From an uncultured Eubacteriales bacterium (GTDB taxonomy: Bacteria > Bacillota > Clostridia > Christensenellales > UBA1242): a stretch of 40,839 nt of DNA. The stretch lies in contig CAOQRA010000007.1 of assembly GCA_948512295.1 (NCBI GenBank), forward strand, positions 1 to 40,839, written 5' to 3'. Below the pieces are notes generated by a model. The model did not search any database. It had not been told where the DNA came from and saw only the letters and a list, made by a program, of their open reading frames with translations. Shown one piece after another: positions 1 to 7,471 of this stretch (positions are counted from its first letter, which is position 1; each line of letters opens with the position of its first letter). Both the position numbers and the translations under genes were made by a program.

Positions 1-28
1 TTCTTTTATTTTAATACTTGTAAATAAT

Positions 29-59
29 TTGACAAAAAAAATAAAATAATGAATAATGT
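29..59 (+). promoter_or_regulatory. weak candidate promoter for the lipoprotein gene
   Basis: TTGACA at 29-34 and TAATGT at 54-59 with a long 19-base spacer. A start site near 66 would exclude the ATG at 62 and favour the ATG at 74. The spacing is poor, so this is tentative. Confidence 0.3.
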
Positions 60-73
60 AGATGAGGAAGCTT

Positions 74-772
74 ATGAAAAAATCAAAATTATTTGTTTTA
101 GCAACATTATGCTTAGCCCCATTAGTGGCACTTTCAGGATGTGAAAATCCTAAGTATTTTACAATATCAGCCTCTTCAAGCAATGCCGCAATAGGCAGCG
201 TTTCTGGTGGGAACAATGATTATATTGAAGGTGCCTCTGTCAAACTTATCGCGACTTCTCGTAATGAAAGCACAAATCCTTTTATATGCTGGATTAAAAA
301 CTATTCAAGCGTATATTCACAAGACAGCACGATTACTCTTTCCTCATCAGAGGAAAACAAAGGCAACTACACAGCTTTATTTCAAGAAGATAATATTTCT
401 TCTATGACCTATGCAATGGTTAGCAACATTTCCTTTGATGGCGAATACTCCAATTTAGAATATACTATTCAATACTCCACTACCGACAATACTGGAATGA
501 GTCAACAACTTGCAAAAGGGGCAATACAAAACAGCGAACAAAAAATAACAAGCAATGTATTAAAACTAACAGAGGGCGTGACGCCTATTGATTATATTTT
601 TAGTGCAACAATAATTATCACTGACATTACAGGCACAACTAATCACACTATTTATTTAACTAGCATGCTTTTAAATGATGACAGTTTTAATGCAACCGCA
701 ACTGCAACATTGCAGCAAGCAAATGTTACCATTACACTATCAAAATTAACTAAATCATTAATAAGTGAATAG
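74..772 (+). CDS. lipoprotein with an InlB-B-repeat-like domain
   Basis: Predicted surface lipoprotein. A short basic start (MKKSK) and hydrophobic stretch lead to a lipobox LSGC, so Cys23 would be lipidated after signal peptidase II cleavage. Residues about 30-90 (an SVSGG turn, EGASVKLIATS, ICW, final YTALF) resemble one copy of the divergent InlB/Listeria-Bacteroides repeat found in extracellular proteins of Firmicutes. The C-terminal half is Thr/Ser-rich, likely beta-structured and not recognised. I start at the second ATG (74) because GAGGAAG lies just before it, although only three bases away; the ATG at 62 has no ribosome-binding site. It stands alone, followed by a separate small gene. 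The function is unknown; adhesion or cell-surface display is only a guess from architecture. Confidence 0.7.
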   Translation: MKKSKLFVLATLCLAPLVALSGCENPKYFTISASSSNAAIGSVSGGNNDYIEGASVKLIATSRNESTNPFICWIKNYSSVYSQDSTITLSSSEENKGNYTALFQEDNISSMTYAMVSNISFDGEYSNLEYTIQYSTTDNTGMSQQLAKGAIQNSEQKITSNVLKLTEGVTPIDYIFSATIIITDITGTTNHTIYLTSMLLNDDSFNATATATLQQANVTITLSKLTKSLISE

Positions 773-841
773 TTTTATAAAAAAATGCACACCCTTATAT
801 TGCAAAGGCAAACAGCCTAGCAAATTAAGGAGGTGAAAACT

Positions 842-967
842 ATGTTCGGCAAGAAAAAAGCTAAAAAGGAGAAAACTCCTAAAGGCAAAGTAGAAGCATC
901 AAGCGAAGCTAAGATGACTAAATCTAGCGATAAAAATAGTGCTTCAACTAAAGCTTGCAGTAAGTAA
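842..967 (+). CDS. 41-residue Lys/Ser-rich small protein
   Basis: A short reading frame (ATG 842, TAA 965-967) with an excellent ribosome-binding site (AAGGAGGTG at 828-836, five bases before ATG) and a clean intrinsic terminator right after it. Together these argue that it is a real gene. The product starts MFGKKKAKK and is about 30% Lys with a Ser/Thr/Lys-rich remainder, one Cys near the end and no hydrophobic segment, so it is probably a cytoplasmic, disordered, strongly basic peptide. I do not recognise a family. Nucleic-acid or ribosome binding would fit the charge but is pure inference. Confidence 0.6.
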   Translation: MFGKKKAKKEKTPKGKVEASSEAKMTKSSDKNSASTKACSK

Positions 968-992
968 ATACTTACAAGTTTAGTTTTCAACT

Positions 993-1023
993 AAAAAATC
1001 CACCAAAGAATGGTGGATTTTTT
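993..1023 (+). terminator. intrinsic terminator after the 41-residue gene
   Basis: AAATCCACC pairs with GGTGGATTT around a short AT-rich loop, followed by a T-run. It ends the transcript of the small gene at 842-967. Confidence 0.85.
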
Positions 1024-1048
1024 ATTGGGTAAGCACTAAAATTAACAA

Positions 1049-1152
1049 TGTCATTCTAAGGCTTGCTGAAAAATCTTTTTTAAAGAGTCTACAAACAAGT
1101 TTTGCATAAAAGATTCTTCGACTTCGTGCATTGTGCTTCGCTCAGAATGACA
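1049..1152. repeat. MITE-like interspersed repeat with 9-bp terminal inverted repeats
   Basis: The element is bounded by TGTCATTCT (1049-1057) and its exact complement AGAATGACA (1144-1152). The inner right arm (GATTCTTCGACTTCG, then GCTTCGCTCAGAATGACA) resembles a motif seen repeatedly between genes in diverse bacterial genomes. The left arm is degenerate inside the first 9 bases. No open frame or transposase is present. It fills most of the 968-1263 interval between two convergent genes, where otherwise I see only the two terminators. Confidence 0.6.
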
Positions 1153-1200
1153 AAAAAGGCTTATTCAAAAAACAAACACGAGCTTGTTAAATTTCCGCAT

Positions 1201-1225
1201 AAAAAAACTCCCATCACGAGAGTTC
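1201..1225 (-). terminator. intrinsic terminator of the ruvX-DUF1292 operon
   Basis: Read on the minus strand, AACTCTC and GGGAGTT form a stem around GTGAT, followed by TTTTTTT. It lies about 40 bases beyond the stop codon of the DUF1292 gene. Confidence 0.75.
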
Positions 1226-1263
1226 TTTGTTTTTTAATTAAAATCCTTTTTTATTATTTCTTT

Positions 1264-1728
1264 TTATTTTGTAGTTTTCTTGCCTGCGGTTTTGCCAGCT
1301 GGGGCTGCTTTAGCTGCAGCCTTTGGAGCGGCTTTCTTAGCAGCAGGTGCTTTAGCTGCTTTTTTATCAGTTTTTGCTTTTGCAGCAGCTTCTTCGAGTA
1401 AGTCATAGTATTTATCAAATACAGAGATTGCAACAGCTTCATTTTCTTCAACTTTAAGTACTGTATTGCCATCTTTATCTTGATCACAAACAAATACTAC
1501 AGCTTCGTCATCAGCAATGCCCTCAATTTTATCAAGTGGTTTTAATACTACATAAAGTTTTCTTGTTTTCTCATCAAGGTCAAATGGAATGATTGCAACT
1601 TGCTCAAAAGTAAGTTGTCTGCCCTTTTCGTCTTGTAAAACGATTGGGTCACGATTTTCTTGATCAAGAAGAACATCTAAAAGATCAACAGGTTTTTTCT
1701 CCTCTTTTTTAACTGGTTTGTTATCCAT
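1264..1728 (-). CDS. DUF1292 (YrzB-like) protein with histone-H1-like tail
   Basis: Residues about 20-110 fit the small DUF1292 family (D/E-rich start, IVLQDEKG, FEQVAIIPF, YVVLKPLD, VFVCDQD, then a VFDKYYDLLEE helix). The family is found in Firmicutes directly beside ruvX, as in the Bacillus yrrK-yrzB pair, and here it follows ruvX by 12 bases with an AAAGGAG site. Its biochemical role is unknown. The last 40 residues are unusual: almost only Ala, Lys and Pro in KAAxKA/PAAKKA units, like the C-terminal tail of histone H1. Such a tail is probably disordered and could bind DNA or RNA; that is inference. Family assignment is good, function unknown. Confidence 0.8.
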   Translation of the reverse strand: MDNKPVKKEEKKPVDLLDVLLDQENRDPIVLQDEKGRQLTFEQVAIIPFDLDEKTRKLYVVLKPLDKIEGIADDEAVVFVCDQDKDGNTVLKVEENEAVAISVFDKYYDLLEEAAAKAKTDKKAAKAPAAKKAAPKAAAKAAPAGKTAGKKTTK

Positions 1729-1740
1729 AATAATCTCCTT

Positions 1741-2163
1741 TTATTTTTTACTTTCATTCATGAAAGTTTGCAGAATGATTTGTGCAGAAATTTTGTCTAT
1801 GATTTCCTTTCGCTTTTCCCTTCGCATACCGCTTGCAATTAGCATTTCCTCTGCTTCGGCCGAGGTTAAGCGTTCATCGACAAAGTGAACTTTAATTCCA
1901 GAAAGACTCTCGAGTTTATGACCAAAGGCTTTATGAATTAGCGCACGCTCACCTTCACTTCCATCCATGTTAAGAGGAAGTCCCATAGCAATCTCGTCAA
2001 CATCAAACTGCTTTACAAGGTTTATAATATGATTTAAAGCTTGCTCTTCACCCATATTTTTAAAAACCTCATACGGACTTGAAATAATGTTAAGCGGATC
2101 AGAAAGTGCAATGCCTATTCTCTTGTCACCATAATCAATGCCCATTTTCCTATGTTTCTGCAT
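1741..2163 (-). CDS. ruvX: RuvX/YqgF RNase-H-fold protein (putative Holliday junction resolvase)
   Basis: A 140-residue member of the YqgF/RuvX family, usual length. The N-terminal MGIDYGDKRIGIALSD strand holds the first acidic active-site residue; MGLPLNMDGSEG and VHFVDERLTSAEAEE (second acidic site) are typical, and the C-terminal KISAQIILQTFM helix carries the last. Members are annotated as Holliday junction resolvases and are also implicated in rRNA 5'-end maturation. It has its own near-consensus promoter, then DUF1292 in the same operon. The predicted leader is only about 10 bases and just holds the GTGGTGA ribosome-binding site. An alternative start at the Met seven codons downstream would match the shorter N-terminus of relatives. 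Confidence 0.93.
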   Translation of the reverse strand: MQKHRKMGIDYGDKRIGIALSDPLNIISSPYEVFKNMGEEQALNHIINLVKQFDVDEIAMGLPLNMDGSEGERALIHKAFGHKLESLSGIKVHFVDERLTSAEAEEMLIASGMRREKRKEIIDKISAQIILQTFMNESKK

Positions 2164-2179
2164 TCATTTCACCACTTAT

Positions 2180-2208
2180 AGTATAGAAAAATTAAATAAT
2201 TAAGTCAA
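2180..2208 (-). promoter_or_regulatory. sigma-A promoter of ruvX
   Basis: On the minus strand, TTGACT (2208-2203), a 17-base spacer, and TATACT (2185-2180). The expected start site near 2173 leaves a leader of roughly 10 bases before the ruvX ATG. Confidence 0.8.
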
Positions 2209-2284
2209 ATAATTTTTAACATATTTTTATTTTTAATTCAAATTAGTAAATAAATCCAAAATTTCTTGCATATTTGCTACTTTG

Positions 2285-4789
2285 TTATTTGCAATCGTAT
2301 AAATTTTTACCCACACCAATATTGACAAGTAAAGGCAAATTTAACTTTACAACTTTCTCCATCTCTTCTTTAAGTATGGTTTTAACTTTTTCCTCTTCTT
2401 TTGGATAAACATCTATTATAAGCTCGTCATGAATCTGCAATATGAGTTGACTTTTCAGCGGTTTAAGTTTGTTAAATACATTAATCATGGCTATTTTGAT
2501 AATGTCCGAAGCTGTACCTTGCAGCGGCATATTCATGGCTACACGTTGCCCAAAAGAGCGTGTTTGAAACTTGGAAGAGTTAATCTCTGGTATTTTTCTT
2601 ATACGCCCAAACATTGTTTTGATATACCCGTCTTTGCTTGCCTTTTCTACATTCTCATTCATAAAAGCTTTAACAAGTGGATAGCGATCAAAATAGCTAT
2701 CAATATATTTTTTAGCTTTTTCTCGCGTGGATTTTATGTTCTGTGATAAACCATAATCGCTAATGCCATAAATGATTCCAAAGTTGACAGCTTTGGCATC
2801 TCTTCGTTCTGCCTGAGTTATTTCGCTTTCCGCTTTACCAAAAATTTGCGAAGCTGTAATTGTATGAATGTCTTTACCATCATTATAGGCATCAATAAGG
2901 TGTGCTTCCCCTGACATGTGCGCAAGAAGTCTTAATTCAATTTGGTTATAATCCGCGGATATTAAACTTCCTCCATCAAATTTTGAAATGAATAGTTTGC
3001 GTAATTCTCGCCCCTCCTCATTGCGAGTTGGAATATTTTGCAAATTAGGCTCACTTGAAGAAAGTCTGCCCGTGCTAGTTAACGCTTGATTAAAAGTGGT
3101 ATGAATGATATTTTCACCCTTATTACATATGTTCATATATACATCGATATAGGTGTTTTTAATTTTGGCAATTTTTCTATATTTTAATAAATAGTCCACT
3201 ATAGGAATATATCGAATTTCTTCCAATTTATCAACGCTTGTCGATTGCTTTTTGTTATTGTAAGTTTTGATTCCAAGTTTGTCATATAAAATATGCGCGA
3301 CTTGTTTTGGAGAGTTTATATTAAAACCCTCCCCCGCTTCTTGATATATAAGTTTTGATAACCTTTCAAGTTCGGTTACATAAAGCACATCAAGTTCTTG
3401 CAATTTTTGAAAATCTAATTTAAAGCCACATTCTTCCATGTCAGCCAAGATGCTAACAAGTGGAAGTTCAATATCGTTATATATATGATTGACTTTTTCA
3501 CTTTCCATTTGTTTAATAAAAAATTCGTGTAAAGTAAAGTATTCATTTACATCTTGTTTTACTTCAGCATGCTTAAGTCCCGCACTGACTACATAATCCG
3601 CCAGTGTTAAATCAAAAAAGTTATTTAATTCAATTCCAAATTTTGCTAGCAAATGAATATCGTCTTTAGCAAAAGCAGTTATTTTTAAAATTTTATCGCT
3701 TTCAAAAATAGGCTTAAAGGCATTAAGTACTTCTTGAACCGATAGTTCGCTTCCAAACATATCAAAATTGCTAGATAAATAATAGTTAGTATTTTCATCT
3801 AATGCAAAATTAAGATTTTTTAAATTGTATGCAAAAACTTTTGAAACTTTATTTAATATTTGCTCAAGTATGGCTTTTGTAAGCTCAAGTTTATCTACTT
3901 TTTTTGAAGACAGTTTGATTTCACCTTGATAAAGCTTAGCATTTTTTATAAGTGATGAAAAATCCCAAGTTTTAAAGAATTGTAAAACCTCTTCACCAAA
4001 AGGAAATTGTAATTTGCATTTTTCTAAATCAAAATCAAAGTCGCAATCAGTTTTGATGGTGGCAAGTTGTTTGGACATATAGGCGTCTTTTTGTCCCTCT
4101 TTAAGTTTTTCTTGAAGCTTACCTTTAATGCTGTCAATATTCTCATAAATTTTGTCCACGGTTTTATAAGTGTCCAAAAGCGTCAAAGCAGTTTTTTCAC
4201 CCACACCTTTAACACCAGGAATATTGTCCGAAGCGTCGCCCATAAGTGCTTTAAGTTCAATTATCTGACTCGGCGACTCAAGTGAAAACATAGATTTTAA
4301 ATTTGTTAAATCCACCTTTTGAACTTCACTTACACCTTTTTTCGTCAGCCATACTGAGGTATTTTTATCTATCAGTTGCAATAAATCTCTATCCCCTGAC
4401 AATATGATAGTTTCAATATCTACATTATCTACATTTTGGGAAATAGTGCCAATTATGTCGTCAGCCTCAATCCCCTCAAATTCAAAGGTGGAAATATTCA
4501 TGACACTGAGCATTTCTTTGATTACAGGGAATTGCGAAATAAGCTCAGGTGGCGTAGGCTTTCTTTGTCCTTTATAATCTGCATATATTTCATTGCGAAA
4601 AGTCTTTCTTGCATGATCAAAAGCAACAATGACATATTCAGGATTTTGCTCTTGAATTACTTTTAATAAAATATTAGCAAAACCAAATAAGGCACCCGAA
4701 GCTTTGCCTTCATGATTGGTCAAAAACGGCAGAGCGTAGAATGCCCTATTAGCTATACTATTACCATCTACAATTAAACATTTAGCCAT
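2285..4789 (-). CDS. polA: DNA polymerase I
   Basis: Family-A repair/replication polymerase of 834 residues. The N-terminal 5'-3' (FEN-like) nuclease is intact (LIVDGNS; FDHARKTFR; EGIEADDIIGT; LSGDRDLLQL; ALMGDASDNIPGVKGVGEKTA). The polymerase domain has motif A (SADYNQIELRLLAH), motif B (RRDAKAVNFGIIYG) and motif C (LQIHDELIID). The central domain (about 300-450) keeps the fold outline but lacks the DxE and other acidic residues of the 3'-5' exonuclease, so it should not proofread, as in Bacillus and Thermus enzymes. It removes RNA primers and fills gaps. Its start overlaps the upstream small membrane gene by 16 bases, so the two are co-transcribed. Confidence 0.98.
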   Translation of the reverse strand: MAKCLIVDGNSIANRAFYALPFLTNHEGKASGALFGFANILLKVIQEQNPEYVIVAFDHARKTFRNEIYADYKGQRKPTPPELISQFPVIKEMLSVMNISTFEFEGIEADDIIGTISQNVDNVDIETIILSGDRDLLQLIDKNTSVWLTKKGVSEVQKVDLTNLKSMFSLESPSQIIELKALMGDASDNIPGVKGVGEKTALTLLDTYKTVDKIYENIDSIKGKLQEKLKEGQKDAYMSKQLATIKTDCDFDFDLEKCKLQFPFGEEVLQFFKTWDFSSLIKNAKLYQGEIKLSSKKVDKLELTKAILEQILNKVSKVFAYNLKNLNFALDENTNYYLSSNFDMFGSELSVQEVLNAFKPIFESDKILKITAFAKDDIHLLAKFGIELNNFFDLTLADYVVSAGLKHAEVKQDVNEYFTLHEFFIKQMESEKVNHIYNDIELPLVSILADMEECGFKLDFQKLQELDVLYVTELERLSKLIYQEAGEGFNINSPKQVAHILYDKLGIKTYNNKKQSTSVDKLEEIRYIPIVDYLLKYRKIAKIKNTYIDVYMNICNKGENIIHTTFNQALTSTGRLSSSEPNLQNIPTRNEEGRELRKLFISKFDGGSLISADYNQIELRLLAHMSGEAHLIDAYNDGKDIHTITASQIFGKAESEITQAERRDAKAVNFGIIYGISDYGLSQNIKSTREKAKKYIDSYFDRYPLVKAFMNENVEKASKDGYIKTMFGRIRKIPEINSSKFQTRSFGQRVAMNMPLQGTASDIIKIAMINVFNKLKPLKSQLILQIHDELIIDVYPKEEEKVKTILKEEMEKVVKLNLPLLVNIGVGKNLYDCK

Positions 4790-5118
4790 GATACTATCGC
4801 TTCAACTCCTTCGCTTTCGCCACCAATCAAGCCTAAAAGTCCTTTAAAAACTCCTGGCATAGCACAAGTTAAAATATAAAATATTATAACCAAAACTAAC
4901 AAAACAAAAAACACAATTTTGATTGGATTTCCGAAGAAATTGATAAGCGCAAATACAAATATGATTGCAAGGGCCCCATAATCATGGATCCCCATTAGTA
5001 TAGTACCCCAAGTGCCCCAAGAATTAATTATGTCAACTCCATAGATATTGACGACACTTAAAACCGCAAAGTACAAAATTGCACAAATTGCTAAAAGAAA
5101 ATAAATGATTGTTTTCAT
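4774..5118 (-). CDS. small membrane protein upstream of polA
   Basis: 114 residues with about three hydrophobic segments: residues 1-25 (MKTIIYFLLAICAILYFAVL), about 45-62 (YGALAIIFVFALINFF) and about 67-87 (IKIVFFVLLVLVIIFYILT), then a short Gly-rich end. No catalytic motif is visible and I do not recognise the family. It has a good AAGGAG site and its own promoter, and its 3' end overlaps polA, so it may mainly be the first gene of the polA transcript. Function unknown. Confidence 0.75.
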   Translation of the reverse strand: MKTIIYFLLAICAILYFAVLSVVNIYGVDIINSWGTWGTILMGIHDYGALAIIFVFALINFFGNPIKIVFFVLLVLVIIFYILTCAMPGVFKGLLGLIGGESEGVEAIVSWLNV

Positions 5119-5135
5119 GCTTTCTCCTTATCACA

Positions 5136-5164
5136 ATAATATCATAATATAGCTTGTTTGTCAA
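5136..5164 (-). promoter_or_regulatory. promoter of the membrane protein-polA operon
   Basis: TTGACA (5164-5159), 17 bases, TATTAT (5141-5136) on the minus strand, just upstream of the AAGGAG site of the 114-residue gene. Confidence 0.8.
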
Positions 5165-5169
5165 AGCAA

Positions 5170-6189
5170 TTAGTCATTAGTTTCAACTTTGATTTTCTTT
5201 GATTTATGCGCTTTTTTAAGTGCCTTTTCTTTATTTTTTAAAGGCTTAATTTTTTTAGGTTTCTTTTCTTTTTTCTCTTTTGCTGGTTTTACTTTTTTAG
5301 TTTTAGCCTTTTTCACCTTTTTCGTTTTCTTAATTTTAGTAGGAATAGTTCCATCTTCTGGCAAGCTTTCTTTCAAGCACTCTGGATTGGCAATGATATC
5401 CTCCATAAGTCGCAAGGTTTTACTCATATAATAACCATCCGCAATACGCTCATCAAGACTTATTCCAAGTGTCATAATTTTGGCAATTGAAAGCTCTTTA
5501 TTATTTACTACCACTGGCTCCATTTTTTCTTTACCCATTGAAATAAACATGCTAGTAGTGCCAAAGTTATATAGATGATGATAAATATATTTAAGCTTTA
5601 TAGATTTCAGATTGGTCAAAAAGCAGCTTGTGTGAAATGGACTTGCTTTGACGAGTAATTTGCCTAATAGCCCATGTCTATCGCACCACCTAACAATTGC
5701 CATTGCCCAGCGGAACATCCAGTCAGGAAGTCTTGTAAAATATCTTGCAGCGTCTGTAGTTGCATGTTCTTCACTTTTCATATTTTTAGATATTTCATCT
5801 TCCACTATTTTTTTCACTTCATAAATACTTTCTCTGCCAGTAAAGCGGAATTTTAAAGTCATCTCTTCGCCATCATCTTTAAACTCTTTTTTAACAGATA
5901 AAGATACGTAAATCCCCTTACGTTGATACGTTGTGCCACGCATAATAAATCTATTCATTTTAGGGCGCATATAAAGTATTCTTACAATTGTAGCAATGAC
6001 TACATCCATGTATGTAAAATGAGTACCATTTTTGCGCTCATCTACAAGGAATTTATCCAAAGTTACACATGGAACTTTTACATTGATATAATTTACTGCA
6101 TCAATACGCGCAGGCATGAAAAAAGGACCTGCCTTATCGATAATGTTCATATTTTTTACTTTTTTTCCATCATATCTATGACCGAACAT
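5170..6189 (-). CDS. stand-alone 2-oxoacid dehydrogenase E2-like (CAT-fold) protein, catalytic His absent
   Basis: Residues about 1-270 match the acyltransferase domain of E2 subunits (chloramphenicol-acetyltransferase fold), with no lipoyl or peripheral-subunit-binding domain. The C-terminal motif is DERIADG (246-252) where true E2 enzymes have DHRxxDG, so the catalytic His is Glu. As I recall, clostridial stand-alone homologues share MFGxRxDGKxVK, SPFHTSCFLTNLKSI and DERxxDG, so this is a paralogue family with another or no transferase role. From about residue 283 there is a Lys-rich tail of roughly 55 residues, probably disordered. It follows rarA by two bases, so the pair is one operon; no E1 or E3 gene is nearby. 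Substrate unknown. Confidence 0.8.
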   Translation of the reverse strand: MFGHRYDGKKVKNMNIIDKAGPFFMPARIDAVNYINVKVPCVTLDKFLVDERKNGTHFTYMDVVIATIVRILYMRPKMNRFIMRGTTYQRKGIYVSLSVKKEFKDDGEEMTLKFRFTGRESIYEVKKIVEDEISKNMKSEEHATTDAARYFTRLPDWMFRWAMAIVRWCDRHGLLGKLLVKASPFHTSCFLTNLKSIKLKYIYHHLYNFGTTSMFISMGKEKMEPVVVNNKELSIAKIMTLGISLDERIADGYYMSKTLRLMEDIIANPECLKESLPEDGTIPTKIKKTKKVKKAKTKKVKPAKEKKEKKPKKIKPLKNKEKALKKAHKSKKIKVETND

Positions 6190-6191
6190 AA

Positions 6192-7451
6192 TTAATTCCT
6201 ACCTTTCTTTCGTATTAAGTTTTTCTCACGACCATTTTCACTTGGCACATAGTAAATTCTATCTTTAAGCGAATCTGGCATGTATTGCTGTTTAACATAT
6301 CCGCCAAAATCGTGTGGATATTTGTAATTGCCGTGTCCATCCTTATTGCAAGAGGAATGATTTTTAAGATGATTAGGCACGCGATTGTCAAGGTTTTTTT
6401 CTACATCCTCTTGCGCTGCATGCATGGCTTTATAAACTGAGTTGGATTTTTCTGCCTCGCAAATATAAATTATCGCATGACTTAATGTAAGCAAACATTC
6501 AGGTTGACCAAGTTGCTTACATGATATAAGTGCGCTCATAGCAAGCAGCAACGCATTGCTATCTGCCATGCCGATATCTTCACTAGCATGTGCAACCATG
6601 CGTCTTGCGATAATACTTGGGTCACAGCCTGCTTTTATAAGACGCATTGAATAATACAAAGCCGCTTCGCAATCACTGCCGCGAAGACTTTTGCAAAAGG
6701 CTGAAAGATTATCGTAAAACATATTTTCATCAATAGAAAGCGCCTTGCGGTCAGTGGATTGAACTGCAATTTCTCTATCTATGTGAATTTTTTTATCTTT
6801 GGAAATAGGTGTCGTCATTACTGCAAGCTCAAGCGAATTTAGCGAATTTCTTAAATCCCCACCCGAAGCACTAGCAAAATAATCAAGCGCCGACTCTTCA
6901 ACTTCCACATGAAAATTACCAAGCCCCTTTTCGCTATCATTAAGCGCCCGCTGTAATGCTTTTTTAATATCTTTTGAAGTCAGTGATTTAAATTCAAAAA
7001 TCCTACATCTTGATACAATTGCCCTCGTCATAGAGGTATAAGGATTTTCAGTTGTGGAGCCTATAAAAAATATACTTCCATCTTCAATCGCTTCAAGCAC
7101 ACAATCGCTTTGTGCTTTGCTCCACCTATGACATTCATCTAATAGCAGAAAAGTGTCCGTGCCAAACATTTGTTTTTCACGGCGAGCACGCTCTATAATA
7201 GCTTTGGCATCGGCAACCCCACTAGTGACCGCATTCAGACGAACATAGTTTGCTTTTAAAGTTTTAGCAATGATATTCGCAAGCGTTGTTTTACCAGTTC
7301 CAGGCGGGCCGAAAAAAATGCAACTGCCAAGTGTTCCATATTTGATAGCTCTATACAAAAGACAGTTTTTCCCAACGATATGTTCTTGACCCACAAAGTC
7401 TTCAAAACTAGTCGGTCGCATACGTTCAGCAAGCGGTACTCTATTTTCCAT
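6192..7451 (-). CDS. rarA: replication-associated recombination AAA+ ATPase RarA (MgsA)
   Basis: 419-residue clamp-loader-like AAA+ ATPase that acts at stalled replication forks with single-strand-binding protein and recombination proteins. It opens with PLAERMRPTSFEDFVGQEHIVG, then Walker A GPPGTGKTT, Walker B FLLLDECHRWSKAQSD (Cys and Trp replace the usual Ile and Phe of DEIHRFNK), sensor 1 IGSTTENPY, an SRCRIFEF arginine-finger region, and the C-terminal tetramerisation region (RRMVAHASEDIGMAD, HAAQEDVEKN). Length and order are normal. It sits between an unknown 408-residue gene (20 bases upstream) and the E2-like gene (2 bases downstream), implying a three-gene operon. Confidence 0.95.
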   Translation of the reverse strand: MENRVPLAERMRPTSFEDFVGQEHIVGKNCLLYRAIKYGTLGSCIFFGPPGTGKTTLANIIAKTLKANYVRLNAVTSGVADAKAIIERARREKQMFGTDTFLLLDECHRWSKAQSDCVLEAIEDGSIFFIGSTTENPYTSMTRAIVSRCRIFEFKSLTSKDIKKALQRALNDSEKGLGNFHVEVEESALDYFASASGGDLRNSLNSLELAVMTTPISKDKKIHIDREIAVQSTDRKALSIDENMFYDNLSAFCKSLRGSDCEAALYYSMRLIKAGCDPSIIARRMVAHASEDIGMADSNALLLAMSALISCKQLGQPECLLTLSHAIIYICEAEKSNSVYKAMHAAQEDVEKNLDNRVPNHLKNHSSCNKDGHGNYKYPHDFGGYVKQQYMPDSLKDRIYYVPSENGREKNLIRKKGRN

Positions 7452-7471
7452 TTCGAAGTTATTATACCATG

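Noticed and set aside
1102..1401. Plus-strand open frame of 99 codons, Cys/Phe-rich
   Set aside because: It runs antisense to the tail of the DUF1292 gene and through the MITE-like repeat and has no ribosome-binding site.
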